From Xanthostigma xanthostigma (Eukaryota > Arthropoda > Insecta > Raphidioptera > Raphidiidae): 64,000 nucleotides of DNA. Below, one piece after another: positions 12,001 through 24,086 of the stretch (positions are counted from its first letter, which is position 1; every line of letters starts with the position of its first letter). The stretch lies in NCBI GenBank assembly GCA_963575645.1, contig OY754472.1:26909401-26973400 (forward strand), in the 5' to 3' direction. Made by a program: the position numbers and the translations under genes. The notes under the pieces are model-generated. The model was not told where the DNA came from and did no database searches. It saw nothing but the letters and a program-made list of their open reading frames with translations.

Positions 12001-13041
12001 CGTTAAAATAATGGTTAATATGCAGTTTGCATTTTCTTATGAGAGAATGATCCAAACCTGAATGTTATAGTGTAAATAGACTTACCTTTGTAAAATAAAG
12101 CAATTTTGCCTATAAGGACTCATTTGCCCCTAATTGTCATAAAGCATACACCTAAAAACTGCTTGTATGCGTTAAAATAATGGTTAATATGCAGTTTGCA
12201 TTTTCTTATGAGAGAATGATGCAAACCTGAATGTTATAGTGTAAATAGACTTACCTTTGTAAAAAAAAGCAATTTTGCCTATAAGGACTCATTTGCACGC
12301 AATTGTCGTGAAGCATGTAAAAACTGCTTGTCTGCGTGAAAATGATAGAAAATATGCAGTTTCCATTTTCTTATGAGAGAATGATCCAAACCTGAATGTT
12401 ATAGTGTAAATAGACTTACCCTCATGAAATAAAGCAATTTTGCCTATAAAGACTTATTTGCACCTAATTGTCGTAAAGCATGTAAATACTGCTTGTCTGC
12501 GTTTAAATAATGGTTAATATGCAGTTTGCATTTTCTTATTAGAGAATGATCTAAACCTGAATGTTATAGTGTAAATCGACTTACCTTCTTGAAATAAAGC
12601 AATTTTGCCTATAAGGACTCATTTGCCCCTAATTGTCATAAAGCATGTAAACACTGCTTGTATGCGTTAAAATAATGGTTAATATGCAGTTTGCATTTTC
12701 TTATGAGAGAATGATCCAAACCTGATTGTTATAGTGTAAATAGACTTACCCTCATGAAATAATGCAATTTTGCCTATAAGGACTTAATTGCACCTAATTG
12801 TCGTAAACCATGTAAAAACTGCTTGTCTGCGTAAAAATGATAGTCAATATTCAGTTTGCATTTTCTTATGAGAGAATGATCCAAACCTGAATGTTATAGT
12901 GTAAACAGACTTACCCTCATGAAATAAAGCAATTTTGCCAATAAGGACTCATTTGCACCTAATTGTCATAAAGCATGTAAAAACTGCTTGTATGCGTTAA
13001 AATAATGGTTAATATGCAGTTTGCATTTTCTTATGAGAGAA
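9075..13041 (+). repeat. Block b, first copy (24 mixed monomers)
   Basis: After m25- and m26-like monomers (9075, 9240) the order leaves the 25-mer cycle. Marks are an m18 relative with 'gacttatttgcacgc' (9405), a monomer starting 'tgatcgaaaactgattt' (9735), relatives of m22 to m27 (9900-10725), 'aattgtt' (11219), 'gaatgttacag' (11549), two monomers with 4-bp insertions (11879 and 12048), 'gattgtt' (12712) and 'gtaaacag' (12877), and then m1 at 13042. The length of 3967 bp equals 24 x 165 plus two 4-bp insertions minus one base ('gcagttgc' near 11197). The part from 10065 matches 52457-56781 in order, and its last monomers match 31011-31835. Confidence 0.8.
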
Positions 13042-16000
13042 TGATCCAAACCTGAATTATATAGTGTAAATAGACTAACCTTCATGAAATAAAGCAATTT
13101 TGACTATAAGGACTCATTTGCCCCTAATTGTCATAAAGCATGCAAACACTGCTTGTAGGCGTTAAAATAATGGTTAATATGCAGTTTGCATTTTCTTATG
13201 AGAGAATGATCCAAACCTGAATGTTATAGTATAAGTAAACTTACCTTTGTGAAATAAAGCAATTTTGCCTATAAGGACTCATTTGCACCTAATTGTCGTA
13301 AAGCATGTAAAAACTGCTTTTCTGCGTTAAAATAATGGTTAATATGCAGTTTGCATTTTCTTATGAGAGAATAATCCAAACCTGAATTATATAGTGTAAA
13401 TAGACTAACCTTCATTAAATAAAGCAATTTTGCCTATAAGGACTCATTTGCCCCTAATTGTCATAAAGCATGTAAAAACTGCTTGTATGCGTTAAAATAA
13501 TGGTTAATATGCAGTTTGCATTTTCTTATGAGAGAATGATCCAAACCTGAATGTTATAGTATAAATAGACTAACCATCATGAAATAAAGCAAATTTGCCT
13601 ATAAGGACTCATTTGCACCTAATTGTCATAAAGCTTGTAAAAACTGTTTGTATGCGTTAAAATAATACTTAATATGCAGTTTGCATTTTCTTATGAGAGC
13701 ATGATCGAAACCTGAATGTTATATTTTAAGTAAACTTACCTTTGTAAAATAAAGCAATTTTGCCTATAAGGACTCATTTGCACCTAATTGTCGTAAAGCA
13801 TGTAAAAACTGCTTGTCTGCGTTAAAATAATGGTTAATATGCAGTTTGCAATTTCTTATGAGAGAATGATCCAAACCTGAATGTTATAGTGTAACTAGAC
13901 TTACCTTAATGAAATAAAGCAATTTTGCCTAAAAGGACTCATTTGCCCCTAATTGTCATAAAGCATGTAAAAACTGCTTGTATGCGTTAAAATAATGGTT
14001 AATATGCAGTTTGCATTTTCTTATGAGAGAATGATCCAAACCTGAATGTTATAGTGTAAATTGACTTACCTTTGTACAATAAAGCAATTTTGCCTATAAT
14101 TACTCATTTGCACGCAATTGTCGTGAAGCATGTAAAAACTGCTTGTCTGCGTTAAAATAATGGTTAATATGCAGTTTGCATTTTCTTATGAGAGAATGAT
14201 CCAAACCTGAATGTTATAGTGAAAGTAGACTTACCTTTGTGAAATAAAACAATTTTGCCTTTAAGGACTTATTTGCACCTAATTGTCGTAAACCATGTAA
14301 AAACCGCTTGTCTGCGTGAAAATGATAGTCAATATTCAGTTTGCATTTTCTTATGAGAGAATGATCCAAACCTGAATATTATAGTGTAAATAGACTTACC
14401 CTCATGAAATAAAGCAATTTTGCCTATAAGGACTCATTTGCACCTAATTGTCATAAAGCATGTAAAAACTGCTTGTATGCGTTAAAATAATAGTTAATAT
14501 GCAGTTTGCATTTTCTTGTGAGAGAATGATCCAAACCTGAATGTTATAGTGTAAGTAAACTTACCTTTGTAAAACAAAGCAATTTTGCCTATAAGGACTC
14601 ATTTGCACCTAATTGTCGTAAAGCATGTAAAAACTGCTTGTCTGCGTTAAAATAATGGTTAATATGCAGTTTGCATTTTTTTATGAGAGAATGATCTAAA
14701 CCTGAATGTTATAGTGTAAATAGACTTACCCTCATGAAATAAAGCAATTTTGCCTATAAGGACTCATTTGCACCTAATTGTCATAAAGCATGTAAAAACT
14801 GCTTGTATGCGTTTAAATAATGGTTAATATGCAGTTTGCATTTTCTTATGAGAGAATGATCCAAACCTAAATGTTATAGTGTAAATAGACTAACCCTAAT
14901 GAAATAAAGCAATTTTGCCTAAAAAGACTCATTTGCACCTAATTGTCATAAAGCTTGTTAAAACTGCTTGTATGCGTTAAAATAATAGTTAATATGCAGT
15001 TTGCATTTTCTTATGAGAGAATGATCCAAACCTGAATGTTATAGTTTAAGTAAACTTACCTTTGTAAAATAAAGCAATTTTGCCTATAAGGACTCATTTG
15101 CACCTAATTGTAAAGCATGTAAAAACTGCTTCTCTGCGTTAAAATAATGGTTAATATGCAGTTTGCATTTTCTTATGAGAGAATGATCCAAACCTGAATG
15201 TTATAGTGCAAATAGACTTACCTTTGTAAAATAAAGCAATTTTGCCTATAAGGACTCATTTGCACGCAATTGTCGTGAAGCATGTAAAAACTGCTTGTCT
15301 GCGTTAAAATAATGGTTAATATGTAGTTTGCATTTTCTTATGAGAGAATGATCCAAACCTAATTGTTATAGTCTAAATAGACTTACCTTTGTAAAATAAA
15401 GCAATTTTGCCTATAAGGACTCATTTGCACGCAATTGTCGTGAAGCATGTAAAAACTGCTTGTCTGCGTTAAAATGATAGTAAATATGTAGTTTGCATTT
15501 TCTTATGAGAGAATGATCCAAACCTGAATGTTATAGTGTAAATAGACTAACCCTCATGAAATAAAGCAATTTTGCCTATCAGGACTCATTTGCACCTAAT
15601 TGTCATAAAGCTTGTAAAAACTGCTTGTATGCGTTAAAATAATGGTTAATATGCAGTTTGCATTTTCTTATGAGATAATGATCCAAACCTAAAAGATATA
15701 GTGTAAATAAACTAACCCTCATGAAATAAAGCAATTTTGCCTATAAGGACTCATTTGCACCTAATTGTCATAAAGCTTGTAAAAACTGCTTGTCTGCGTT
15801 AAAATAATGGTTAAAATGCAGTTTGCATTTTCTTATGAGAGAATGATCCAAACCTGAATGTTATAGTGTAATTAGACTTACCCTCATGAAATAAAGCAAT
15901 TTTGCCGATAAGGACTCATTTGCACCTAATTGTCGTAAAGCATGTAAAAACTGCTTGTCTGCTTCAAAATAATGGTTAATAAGCAGTTTGCATTTTCTTA

Positions 16001-16998
16001 TGAGAGAATGATCCAAACCTGAATGTTATAGTGTAAATAGACTTAACTTCATGAAATGAAGCAATTTTGCCTATAAGGACTCATTTGCCCTTAATTGTCA
16101 TAAAGCATGTAAAAACTGCTTGTATGCGTTAAAATAATGGCTAATATGCAGTTTGCATTTTCTTATGAGAGAATGATCCAAACCTGAATGTTATAGTGTA
16201 AATAGACTTACCTTTGTAAAATAAAGCAATTTTGCCTATAAGGACTCAATTGCACGCAATTGTCGTGAAGCATGTAAAAACTGCTTGTCTGCGTGAAAAT
16301 GATAGAAAATATGCAGTTTCCATTTTCTTATGAGAGAATGATCCAAACCTGAATGTTATAGTGTAAATAGACTTACCCTCATGAAATAAAGCAATTTTGC
16401 CTATAAAGGCTTATTTGCACCTAATTGTCGTAAAGCATGTAAAAACTGCTTGTCTGCGTTTAAATAATGGTTAATATGCAGTTTGCATTTTCTTATGAGA
16501 GAATGATCCAAACCTGAATGTTATTGTGTAAATAGACTAACCTTCATGAAATAAAGCAATTTTGCCTATAAGGACTCATTTGCCCCTAATTGTCATAAAG
16601 CATGTAAAAACTGCTTGTATGCGTTAAAATAATGGTTAATATGCAGTTTGCATTTTCTTATGAGAGAATGATCCAAACCTGAATGGTATAGTGTAAATAG
16701 ACTTACCCTCATAAGATAATGCAATTTTGCCTATAAGGACTTATTTGCACCTAATTGTCGTAAACCATGTAAAAACTGCTTGTCTGCGTGAAAATGATAG
16801 TCAATATTCAGTTTGCATTTTCTTATGAGAGAATGATCCAAACCTGAATATTATAGTGTAAATAGACTTACCCTCATGAAATAAAGCAATTTTGCCTATA
16901 AGGACTCATTTGCACCTAATTGTCGTAAAGCATGTAAAAACTGCTTTTCTGCGTTAAAATAATGGTTAATATGCAGTTTGCATTTTCTTATGAGAGAA
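13042..16998 (+). repeat. m1, m2 and HOR copy 4 (22-mer)
   Basis: m1 (13042) and m2 (13207) are followed by m3 (13372) to m27 (16834), and m3 returns at 16999. m3 to m3 is 3627 bp, which is 22 monomers minus the 3-bp deletion in m16 (15022-15183). m7 to m9 are missing, as in copy 1, but here m6 (13867) keeps its own right half ('ataatggtt') and is followed directly by m10 (14032). The loss junction therefore differs in position from the one at 827-991. Confidence 0.83.
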
Positions 16999-18647
16999 TA
17001 ATCCAAACCTGAATTATATAGTGTAAATAGACTAACCTTCATTAAATAAAGCAATTTTGCCTATAAGGACTCATTTGCCCCTAATTGTCATAAAGCATGT
17101 AAAAACTGCTTGTATGCGTTAAAATAATGGTTAATATGCAGTTTGCATTTTCTTATGAGAGAATGATCCAAACCTGAATGTTATAGTGTAAATAGACTTA
17201 CCTTTGTAAAATAAAGCAATTTTGCCTATAAGGACTCATTTGCACGCAAATGTCGTGAAGCATGTAAAAACTGCTTGTATGCGTTAAAATAATGGTTAAT
17301 ATGCAGTTTGCATTTTCTTATGAGAGAATGATCCAAACCTGAATGTTATAGTGAAAATAGACTTACCTTTGTGAAATAAAACAATTTTGCCTTTAAGGAC
17401 TTATTTGCACCTAATTGTCGTAAACCATGTAAAAACCGCTTGTCTGCGTGAAAATGATAGTCAATATTCAGTTTGCATTTTCTTATGAGAGAATGATCCA
17501 AACCTGAATATTATAGTGTAAATAGACTTACCCTCATGAAATAAAGCAATTTTGCCTATAAGGACTCATTTGCACCTAATTGTCATAAAGCTTGTAAAAA
17601 CTGCTTGTATGCGTTAAAATAATGGTTAATATGCAGTTTGCATTTTCTGATGAGAGAATAATCCAAACCTGAATTATATAGTGTAAATAGACTTACCTTC
17701 ATAAAATAAAGCAATTTTGCCTATAAAGACTCATTTGCCCCTCATTGTCATAAAGCATGTAAAAACTGCTTGTATGCGTTAAAATAATAGTTAATATGCA
17801 GTTTGCATTTTCTTATGAGAGAATGATCCAAACCTGAATGTTATAGTGTAATATGACTTACCTTTGTACAATAAAGCAATTTTGCCTATAATTACTCATT
17901 TGCACGCAATTGTCGTGAAGCATGTAAAAACTGCTTGTCTGCGTTAAAATAATGGTTAATATGCAGTTTGCATTTTCTTATGAGAGAATGATCCAAACCT
18001 GAATGTTATAGTGAAAATAGACTTACCTTTGTGAAATAAAACAATTTTGCCTTTAAGGACTTATTTGCACCTAATTGTCGTAAACCATGTAAAAACCGCT
18101 TGTCTGCGTGAAAATGATAGTCAATATTCAGTTTGCATTTTCTTATGAGAGAATGATCCAAACCTGAATATTATAGTGTAAATAACTTACCCTCATGAAA
18201 TAAAGCAATTTTGCCTATAAGGACTCATTTGCACCTAATTGTCATAAAGCATGTAAAAACTGCTTGTATGCGTTAAAATAATAGTTAATATGCAGTTTGC
18301 ATTTTCTTGTGAGAGAATGATCCAAACCTGAATGTTATAGTGTAAGTAAACTTACCTTTGTAAAACAAAGCAATTTTGCCTATAAGGACTCATTTGCACA
18401 TAATTGTCGTAAAGCATGTAAAAACTGCTTGTCTGCGTTAAAATAATGGTTAATATGCAGTTTGCATTTTTTTATGAGAGAATGATCTAAACCTGAATGT
18501 TATAGTGTAAATAGACTTACCCTCATGAAATAAAGCAATTTTGCCTATAAGGACTCATTTGCACCTAATTGTCATAAAGCATGTAAAAACTGCTTGTATG
18601 CGTTTAAATAATGGTTAATATGCAGTTTGCATTTTCTTATGAGAGAA
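16999..18647 (+). repeat. Reshuffled HOR stretch with two fusion monomers
   Basis: Ten monomers: m3 (16999), m7 whose right end is not m7-like (17164, 'aatatgcag' instead of 'aattcgcag'), m11 (17329), an m12/m8 fusion (17494, left 'gaatatt', right 'cataaagctt' and 'tctgatgag'), m9 (17659), m10 (17824), m11 again (17989), m12 (18154, 164 bp), m13, m14. The two m11 copies are 660 bp apart. The order loops back from m12 to m8, as expected for unequal exchange. Confidence 0.78.
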
Positions 18648-19964
18648 TGATCCAAACCTAAATGTTATAGTGTAAATAGACAAACCCTAATGAAATAAAG
18701 CAATTTTGCCTAAAAAGACTCATTTGCACCTAATTGTCATAAAGCTTGTTAAAACTGCTTGTATGCGTTAAAATAATAGTTAATATGCAGTTTGCATTTT
18801 CTTATGAGAGAATGATCCAAACCTGAATGTTATAGTTTAAGTAAACTTACCTTTGTAAAATAAAGCAATTTTGCCTATAAGGACTCATTTGCACCTAATT
18901 GTAAAGCATGTAAAAACTGCTTCTCTGCGTTAAAATAATGGTTAATATGCAGTTTGCATTTTCTTATGAGAGAATGATCCAAACCTGAATGTTATAGTGC
19001 AAATTGACTTACCTTTGTAAAATAAAGCAATTTTGCCTATAAGGACTCATTTGCACGCAATTGTCGTGAAGCATGTAAAAACTGCTTGTCTGCGTTAAAA
19101 TAATGGTTAATATGCAGTTTGCATTTTCTTATGAGAGAATGATCCAAACCTGAATGTTATAGTCTAAATAGACTTACCTTTGTAAAATAAAGCAATTTTG
19201 CCTATAAGGACTCATTTGCACGCAATTGTCGTGAAGCATGTAAAAACTGCTTGTCTGCGTTAAAATGATAGTAAATATGCAGTTTGCATTTTCTTATGAG
19301 AGAATGATCCAAACCTGAATGTTATAGTGTAAATAGACTAACCCTCATGAAATAAAGCAATTTTGCCTATCAGGACTCATTTGCACCTAATTGTCATAAA
19401 GCTTGTAAAAACTGCTTGTATGCGTTAAAATAATGGTTAATATGCAGTTTGCATTTTCTTATGAGATAATGATCCAAACCTAAAAGATATAGTGTAAATA
19501 AACTAACCCTCATGAAATAAAGCAATTTTGCCTATAAGGACTCATTTGCACCTAATTGTCATAAAGCTTGTAAAAACTGCTTGTCTGCGTTAAAATAATG
19601 GTTAAAATGCAGTTTGCATTTTCTTATGAGAGAATGATCCAAACCTGAATGTTATAGTGTAATTACACTTACCCTCATGAAATAAAGCAATTTTGCCGAT
19701 AAGGACTCATTTGCACCTAATTGTCGTAAAGCATGTAAAAACTGCTTGTCTGCTTCAAAATAATGGTTAATATGCAGTTTGCATTTTCTTATGAGAGAAT
19801 GATCCAAACCTGAATGTTATAGTGTAAATAGACTTAACTTCATGAAATGAAGCAATTTTGCCTATACGGACTCATTTGCCCTTAATTGTCATAAAGCATG
19901 TAAAAACTGCTTGTATGCGTTTAAATAATGGTTAATATGCAGTTTGCATTTTCTTATGAGAGAA
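18648..19964 (+). repeat. 8-monomer tandem duplication, copy 1 (m15 to m22)
   Basis: m15 to m22 occupy 1317 bp. The last monomer (19800-19964) is a fusion: its left half is m22 ('acttaacttcatg', 'aaatgaagc', 'cccttaattg') and its right end is m14 ('gcgtttaaat'). This returns the order to m15 at 19965. Small differences from copy 2 include 'gacaaaccc' against 'gactaaccc', 'aattacac' against 'aattagac', and 'ctatacgg' against 'ctataagg'. Confidence 0.82.
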
Positions 19965-21281
19965 TGATCCAAACCTAAATGTTATAGTGTAAATAGACTA
20001 ACCCTAATGAAATAAAGCAATTTTGCCTAAAAAGACTCATTTGCACCTAATTGTCATAAAGCTTGTTAAAACTGCTTGTATGCGTTAAAATAATAGTTAA
20101 TATGCAGTTTGCATTTTCTTATGAGAGAATGACCAAACCTGAATGTTATAGTTTAAGTAAACTTACCTTTGTAAAATAAAGCAATTTTGCCTATAAGGAC
20201 TCATTTGCACCTAATTGTAAAGCATGTAAAAACTGCTTCTCTGCGTTAAAATAATGGTTAATATGCAGTTTGCATTTTCTTATGAGAGAATGATCCAAAC
20301 CTGAATGTTATAGTGCAAATAGACTTACCTTTGTAAAATAAAGCAATTTTGCCTATAAGGACTCATTTGCACGCAATTGTCGTGAAGCATGTAAAAACTG
20401 CTTGTCTGCGTTAAAATAATGGTTAATATGCAGTTTGCATTTTCTTATGAGAGAATGATCCAAACCTGAATGTTATAGTCTAAATAGACTTACCTTTGTA
20501 AAATAAAGCAATTTTGCCTATAAGGACTCATTTGCACGCAATTGTCGTGAAGCATGTAAAAACTGCTTGTCTGCGTTAAAATGATAGTAAATATGCAGTT
20601 TGCATTTTCTTATGAGAGAATGATCCAAAACCTGAATGTTATAGTGTAAATAGACTAACCCTCATGAAATAAAGCAATTTTGCCTATCAGGACTCATTTG
20701 CACCTAATTGTCATAAAGCTTGTAAAAACTGCTTGTATGCGTTAAAATAATGGTTAATATGCAGTTTGCATTTTCTTATGAGATAATGATCCAAACCTAA
20801 AAGATATAGTGTAAATAAACTAACCCTCATGAAATAAAGCAATTTTGCCTATAAGGACTCATTTGCACCTAATTGTCATAAAGCTTGTAAAAACTGCTTG
20901 TCTGCGTTAAAATAATGGTTAAAATGCAGTTTGCATTTTCTTATGAGAGAATGATCCAAACCTGAATGTTATAGTGTAATTAGACTTACCCTCATGAAAT
21001 AAAGCAATTTTGCCGATAAGGACTCATTTGCACCTAATTGTCGTAAAGCATGTAAAAACTGCTTGTCTGCTTCAAAATAATGGTTAATATGCAGTTTGCA
21101 TTTTCTTATGAGAGAATGATCCAAACCTGAATGTTATAGTGTAAATAGACTTAACTTCATGAAATGAAGCAATTTTGCCTATAAGGACTCATTTGCCCTT
21201 AATTGTCATAAAGCATGTAAAAACTGCTTGTATGCGTTAAAATAATGGCTAATATGCAGTTTGCATTTTCTTATGAGAGAA
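19965..21281 (+). repeat. 8-monomer tandem duplication, copy 2 (m15 to m22)
   Basis: The same eight variants as 18648-19964, also 1317 bp. Private changes are a one-base loss in 'gaatgaccaaacc' (m16, 161 bp) and a one-base gain in 'gatccaaaacc' (m19, 166 bp). The intact m22 (21117) continues into m23 (21282), so this copy keeps the ancestral right flank. Confidence 0.82.
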
Positions 21282-24086
21282 TGATCCAAACCTGAATGTT
21301 ATAGTGTAAATAGACTTACCTTTGCAAAATAAAGCAATTTTGCCTATAAGGACTCAATTGCACGCAATTGTCGTGAAGCATGTAAAAACTGCTTGTCTGC
21401 GTGAAAATGATAGAAAATATGCAGTTTCCATTTTCTTATGAGAGAATGATCCAAACCTGAATGTTATAGTGTAAATAGACTTACCCTCATGAAATAAAGC
21501 AATTTTGCCTATAAAGGCTTATTTGCACCTAATTGTCGTAAAGCATGTAAAAACTGCTTGTCTGCGTTTAAATAATGGTTAATATGCAGTTTGCATTTTC
21601 TTATGAGAGAATGATCCAAACCTGAATGTTATTGTGTAAATAGACTAACCTTCATGAAATAAAGCAATTTTGCCTATAAGGACTCATTTGCCCCTAATTG
21701 TCATAAAGCATGTAAAAACTGCTTGTATGCGTTAAAATAATGGTTAATATGCAGTTTGCATTTTCTTATGAGAGAATGATCCAAACCTGAATGGTATAGT
21801 GTAAATAGACTTACCCTCATAAGATAATGCAATTTTGCCTATAAGGACTTATTTGCACCTAATTGTCGTAAACCATGTAAAAACTGCTTGTCTGCGTGAA
21901 AATGATAGTCAATATTTAGTTTGCATTTTCTTATGAGAGAATGATCCAAACCTGAATATTATAGTGTAAATAGACTTACCCTCATGAAATAAAGCAATTT
22001 TGCCTATAAGGACTCATTTGCACCTAATTGTCGTAAAGCATGTAAAAACTGCTTTTCTGCGTTAAAATAATGGTTAATATGCAGTTTGCATTTTCTTATG
22101 AGAGAATAATCCAAACCTGAATTATATAATGTAAATAGACTAACCTTCATTAAATAAAGCAATTTTGCCTATAAGGACTCATTTGCCCCTAATTGTCATA
22201 AAGCATGTAAAAACTGCTTGTATGCGTTAAAATAATGGTTAATATGCAGTTTGCATTTTCTTATGAGAGAATGATTCAAACCTGAATGTTATAGTATAAA
22301 TAGACTAACCATCATGATATAAAGCAAATTTGCCTATAAGGACTCATTTGCACCTAATTGTCATAAAGCTTGTAAAAACTGTTTGTATGCGTTAGAATAA
22401 TACTTAATATGCAGTTTGCATTTTCTTATGAGAGAATGATCGAAACCTGAATGTTATAGTTTAAGTAAACTTACCTTTGTAAAATAAAGCAATTTTGCCT
22501 ATAAGGACTCATTTGCACCTAATTGTCGTAAAGCATGTAAAAACTGCTTGTCTGCGTTAAAATAATGGTTAATATGCAGTTTGCAATTTCTTATGAGAGA
22601 ATGATCCAAACCTGAATGTTATAGTGTAACTAGACTTACCTTAATGAAATAAAGCAATTTTGCCTATAAGGACTTATTTGCCCCTAATTGTCATAAAGCA
22701 TGTAAAAACTGCTTGTATGCGTTAAAATAATGGTTAATATGCAGTTTGCATTTTCTTATGAGAGAATGATCCAAACCTGACTGTTATAGTGTAAATAGAC
22801 TTACCTTTGTAAAATAAAGCAATTTTGCCTATAAGGACTCATTTGCACGCAAATGTCGTGAAGCATGTAAAAACTGCTTGTATGCGTTAAAATAATGGTT
22901 AATTCGCAGTTTGCATTTTCTTATTAGAGAATGATATAAACCTAAATGTTATAGTGTAAATAGACTAACCCTTATGAAATAAAGCAATTTTGCCTATAAG
23001 GACTCATTTGCACCTAATTGTCATAAAGCTTGTAAAAACTGCTTGTATGCGTTAAAATAATGGTTAATATGCAGTTTGCATTTTCTGATGAGAGAATAAT
23101 CCAAACCTGAATTATATAGTGTAAATAGACTTACCTTCATAAAATAAAGCAATTTTGCCTATAAAGACTCATTTGCCCCTCATTGTCATAAAGCATGTAA
23201 AAACTGCTTGTATGCGTTAAAATAATAGTTAATATGCAGTTTGCATTTTCTTATGAGAGAATGATCCAAACCTGAATGTTATAGTGTAAATTGACTTACC
23301 TTTGTACAATAAAGCAATTTTGCCTATAATTACTCATTTGCACGCAATTGTCGTGAAGCATGTAAAAACTGCTTGTCTGCGTTAGAATAATGGTTAATAT
23401 GCAGTTTGCATTTTCTTATGAGAGAATGATCCAAACCTGAATGTTATAGTGAAAATAGACTTACCTTTGTGAAATAAAACAATTTTGCCTTTAAGGACTT
23501 ATTTGCACCTAATTGTCGTAAACCATGTAAAAACCGCTTGTCTGCGTGAAAATGATAGTCAATATTCAGTTTGCATTTTCTTATGAGAGAATGATCCAAA
23601 CCTGAATATTATAGTGCAAATAGACTTACCCTCATGAAATAAAGCAATTTTGCCTATAAGGACTCATTTGCACCTAATTGTCATAAAGCATGTAAAAACT
23701 GCTTGTATGCGTTAAAATAATAGTTAATATGCAGTTTGCATTTTCTTGTGAGAGAATGATCCAAACCTGAATGTTATAGTGTAAGTAAACTTACCTTTGT
23801 AAAACAAAGCAATTTTGCCTATAAGGACTCATTTGCACCTAATTGTCGTAAAGCATGTAAAAACTGCTTGTCTGCGTTAAAATAATGGTTAATATGCAGT
23901 TTGCATTTTTTTATGAGAGAATGATCTAAACCTGAATGTTATAGTGTAAATAGACTTACCCTCATGAAATAAAGCAATTTTGCCTATAAGGACTCATTTG
24001 CACCTAATTGTCATAAAGCATGTAAAAACTGCTTGTATGCGTTTAAATAATGGTTAATATGCAGTTTGCATTTTCTTATGAGAGAA
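19965..24086 (+). repeat. Most complete HOR cycle: 25 monomers, 4122 bp
   Basis: This cycle defines the variant key. Starts: m15 19965, m16 20130, m17 20291, m18 20456, m19 20621, m20 20787, m21 20952, m22 21117, m23 21282, m24 21447, m25 21612, m26 21777, m27 21942, m3 22107, m4 22272, m5 22437, m6 22602, m7 22767, m8 22932, m9 23097, m10 23262, m11 23427, m12 23592, m13 23757, m14 23922; m15 returns at 24087. Diagnostic marks: m5 'tgatcgaaacc'; m7 'aattcgcag'; m8 'tgatataaacc'; m11 'aaaccatg' with 'gcgtgaaaatgatagtc'; m13 'aaaacaaag'; m16 'aattgtaaagc'; m18 'gtctaaatagac'; m20 'aaaagat'; m21 'tgcttcaaaat'; m23 'cagtttcc'; m26 'aagataatgc'. The length is 25 x 165 minus 3 minus 1 plus 1. Confidence 0.85.
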
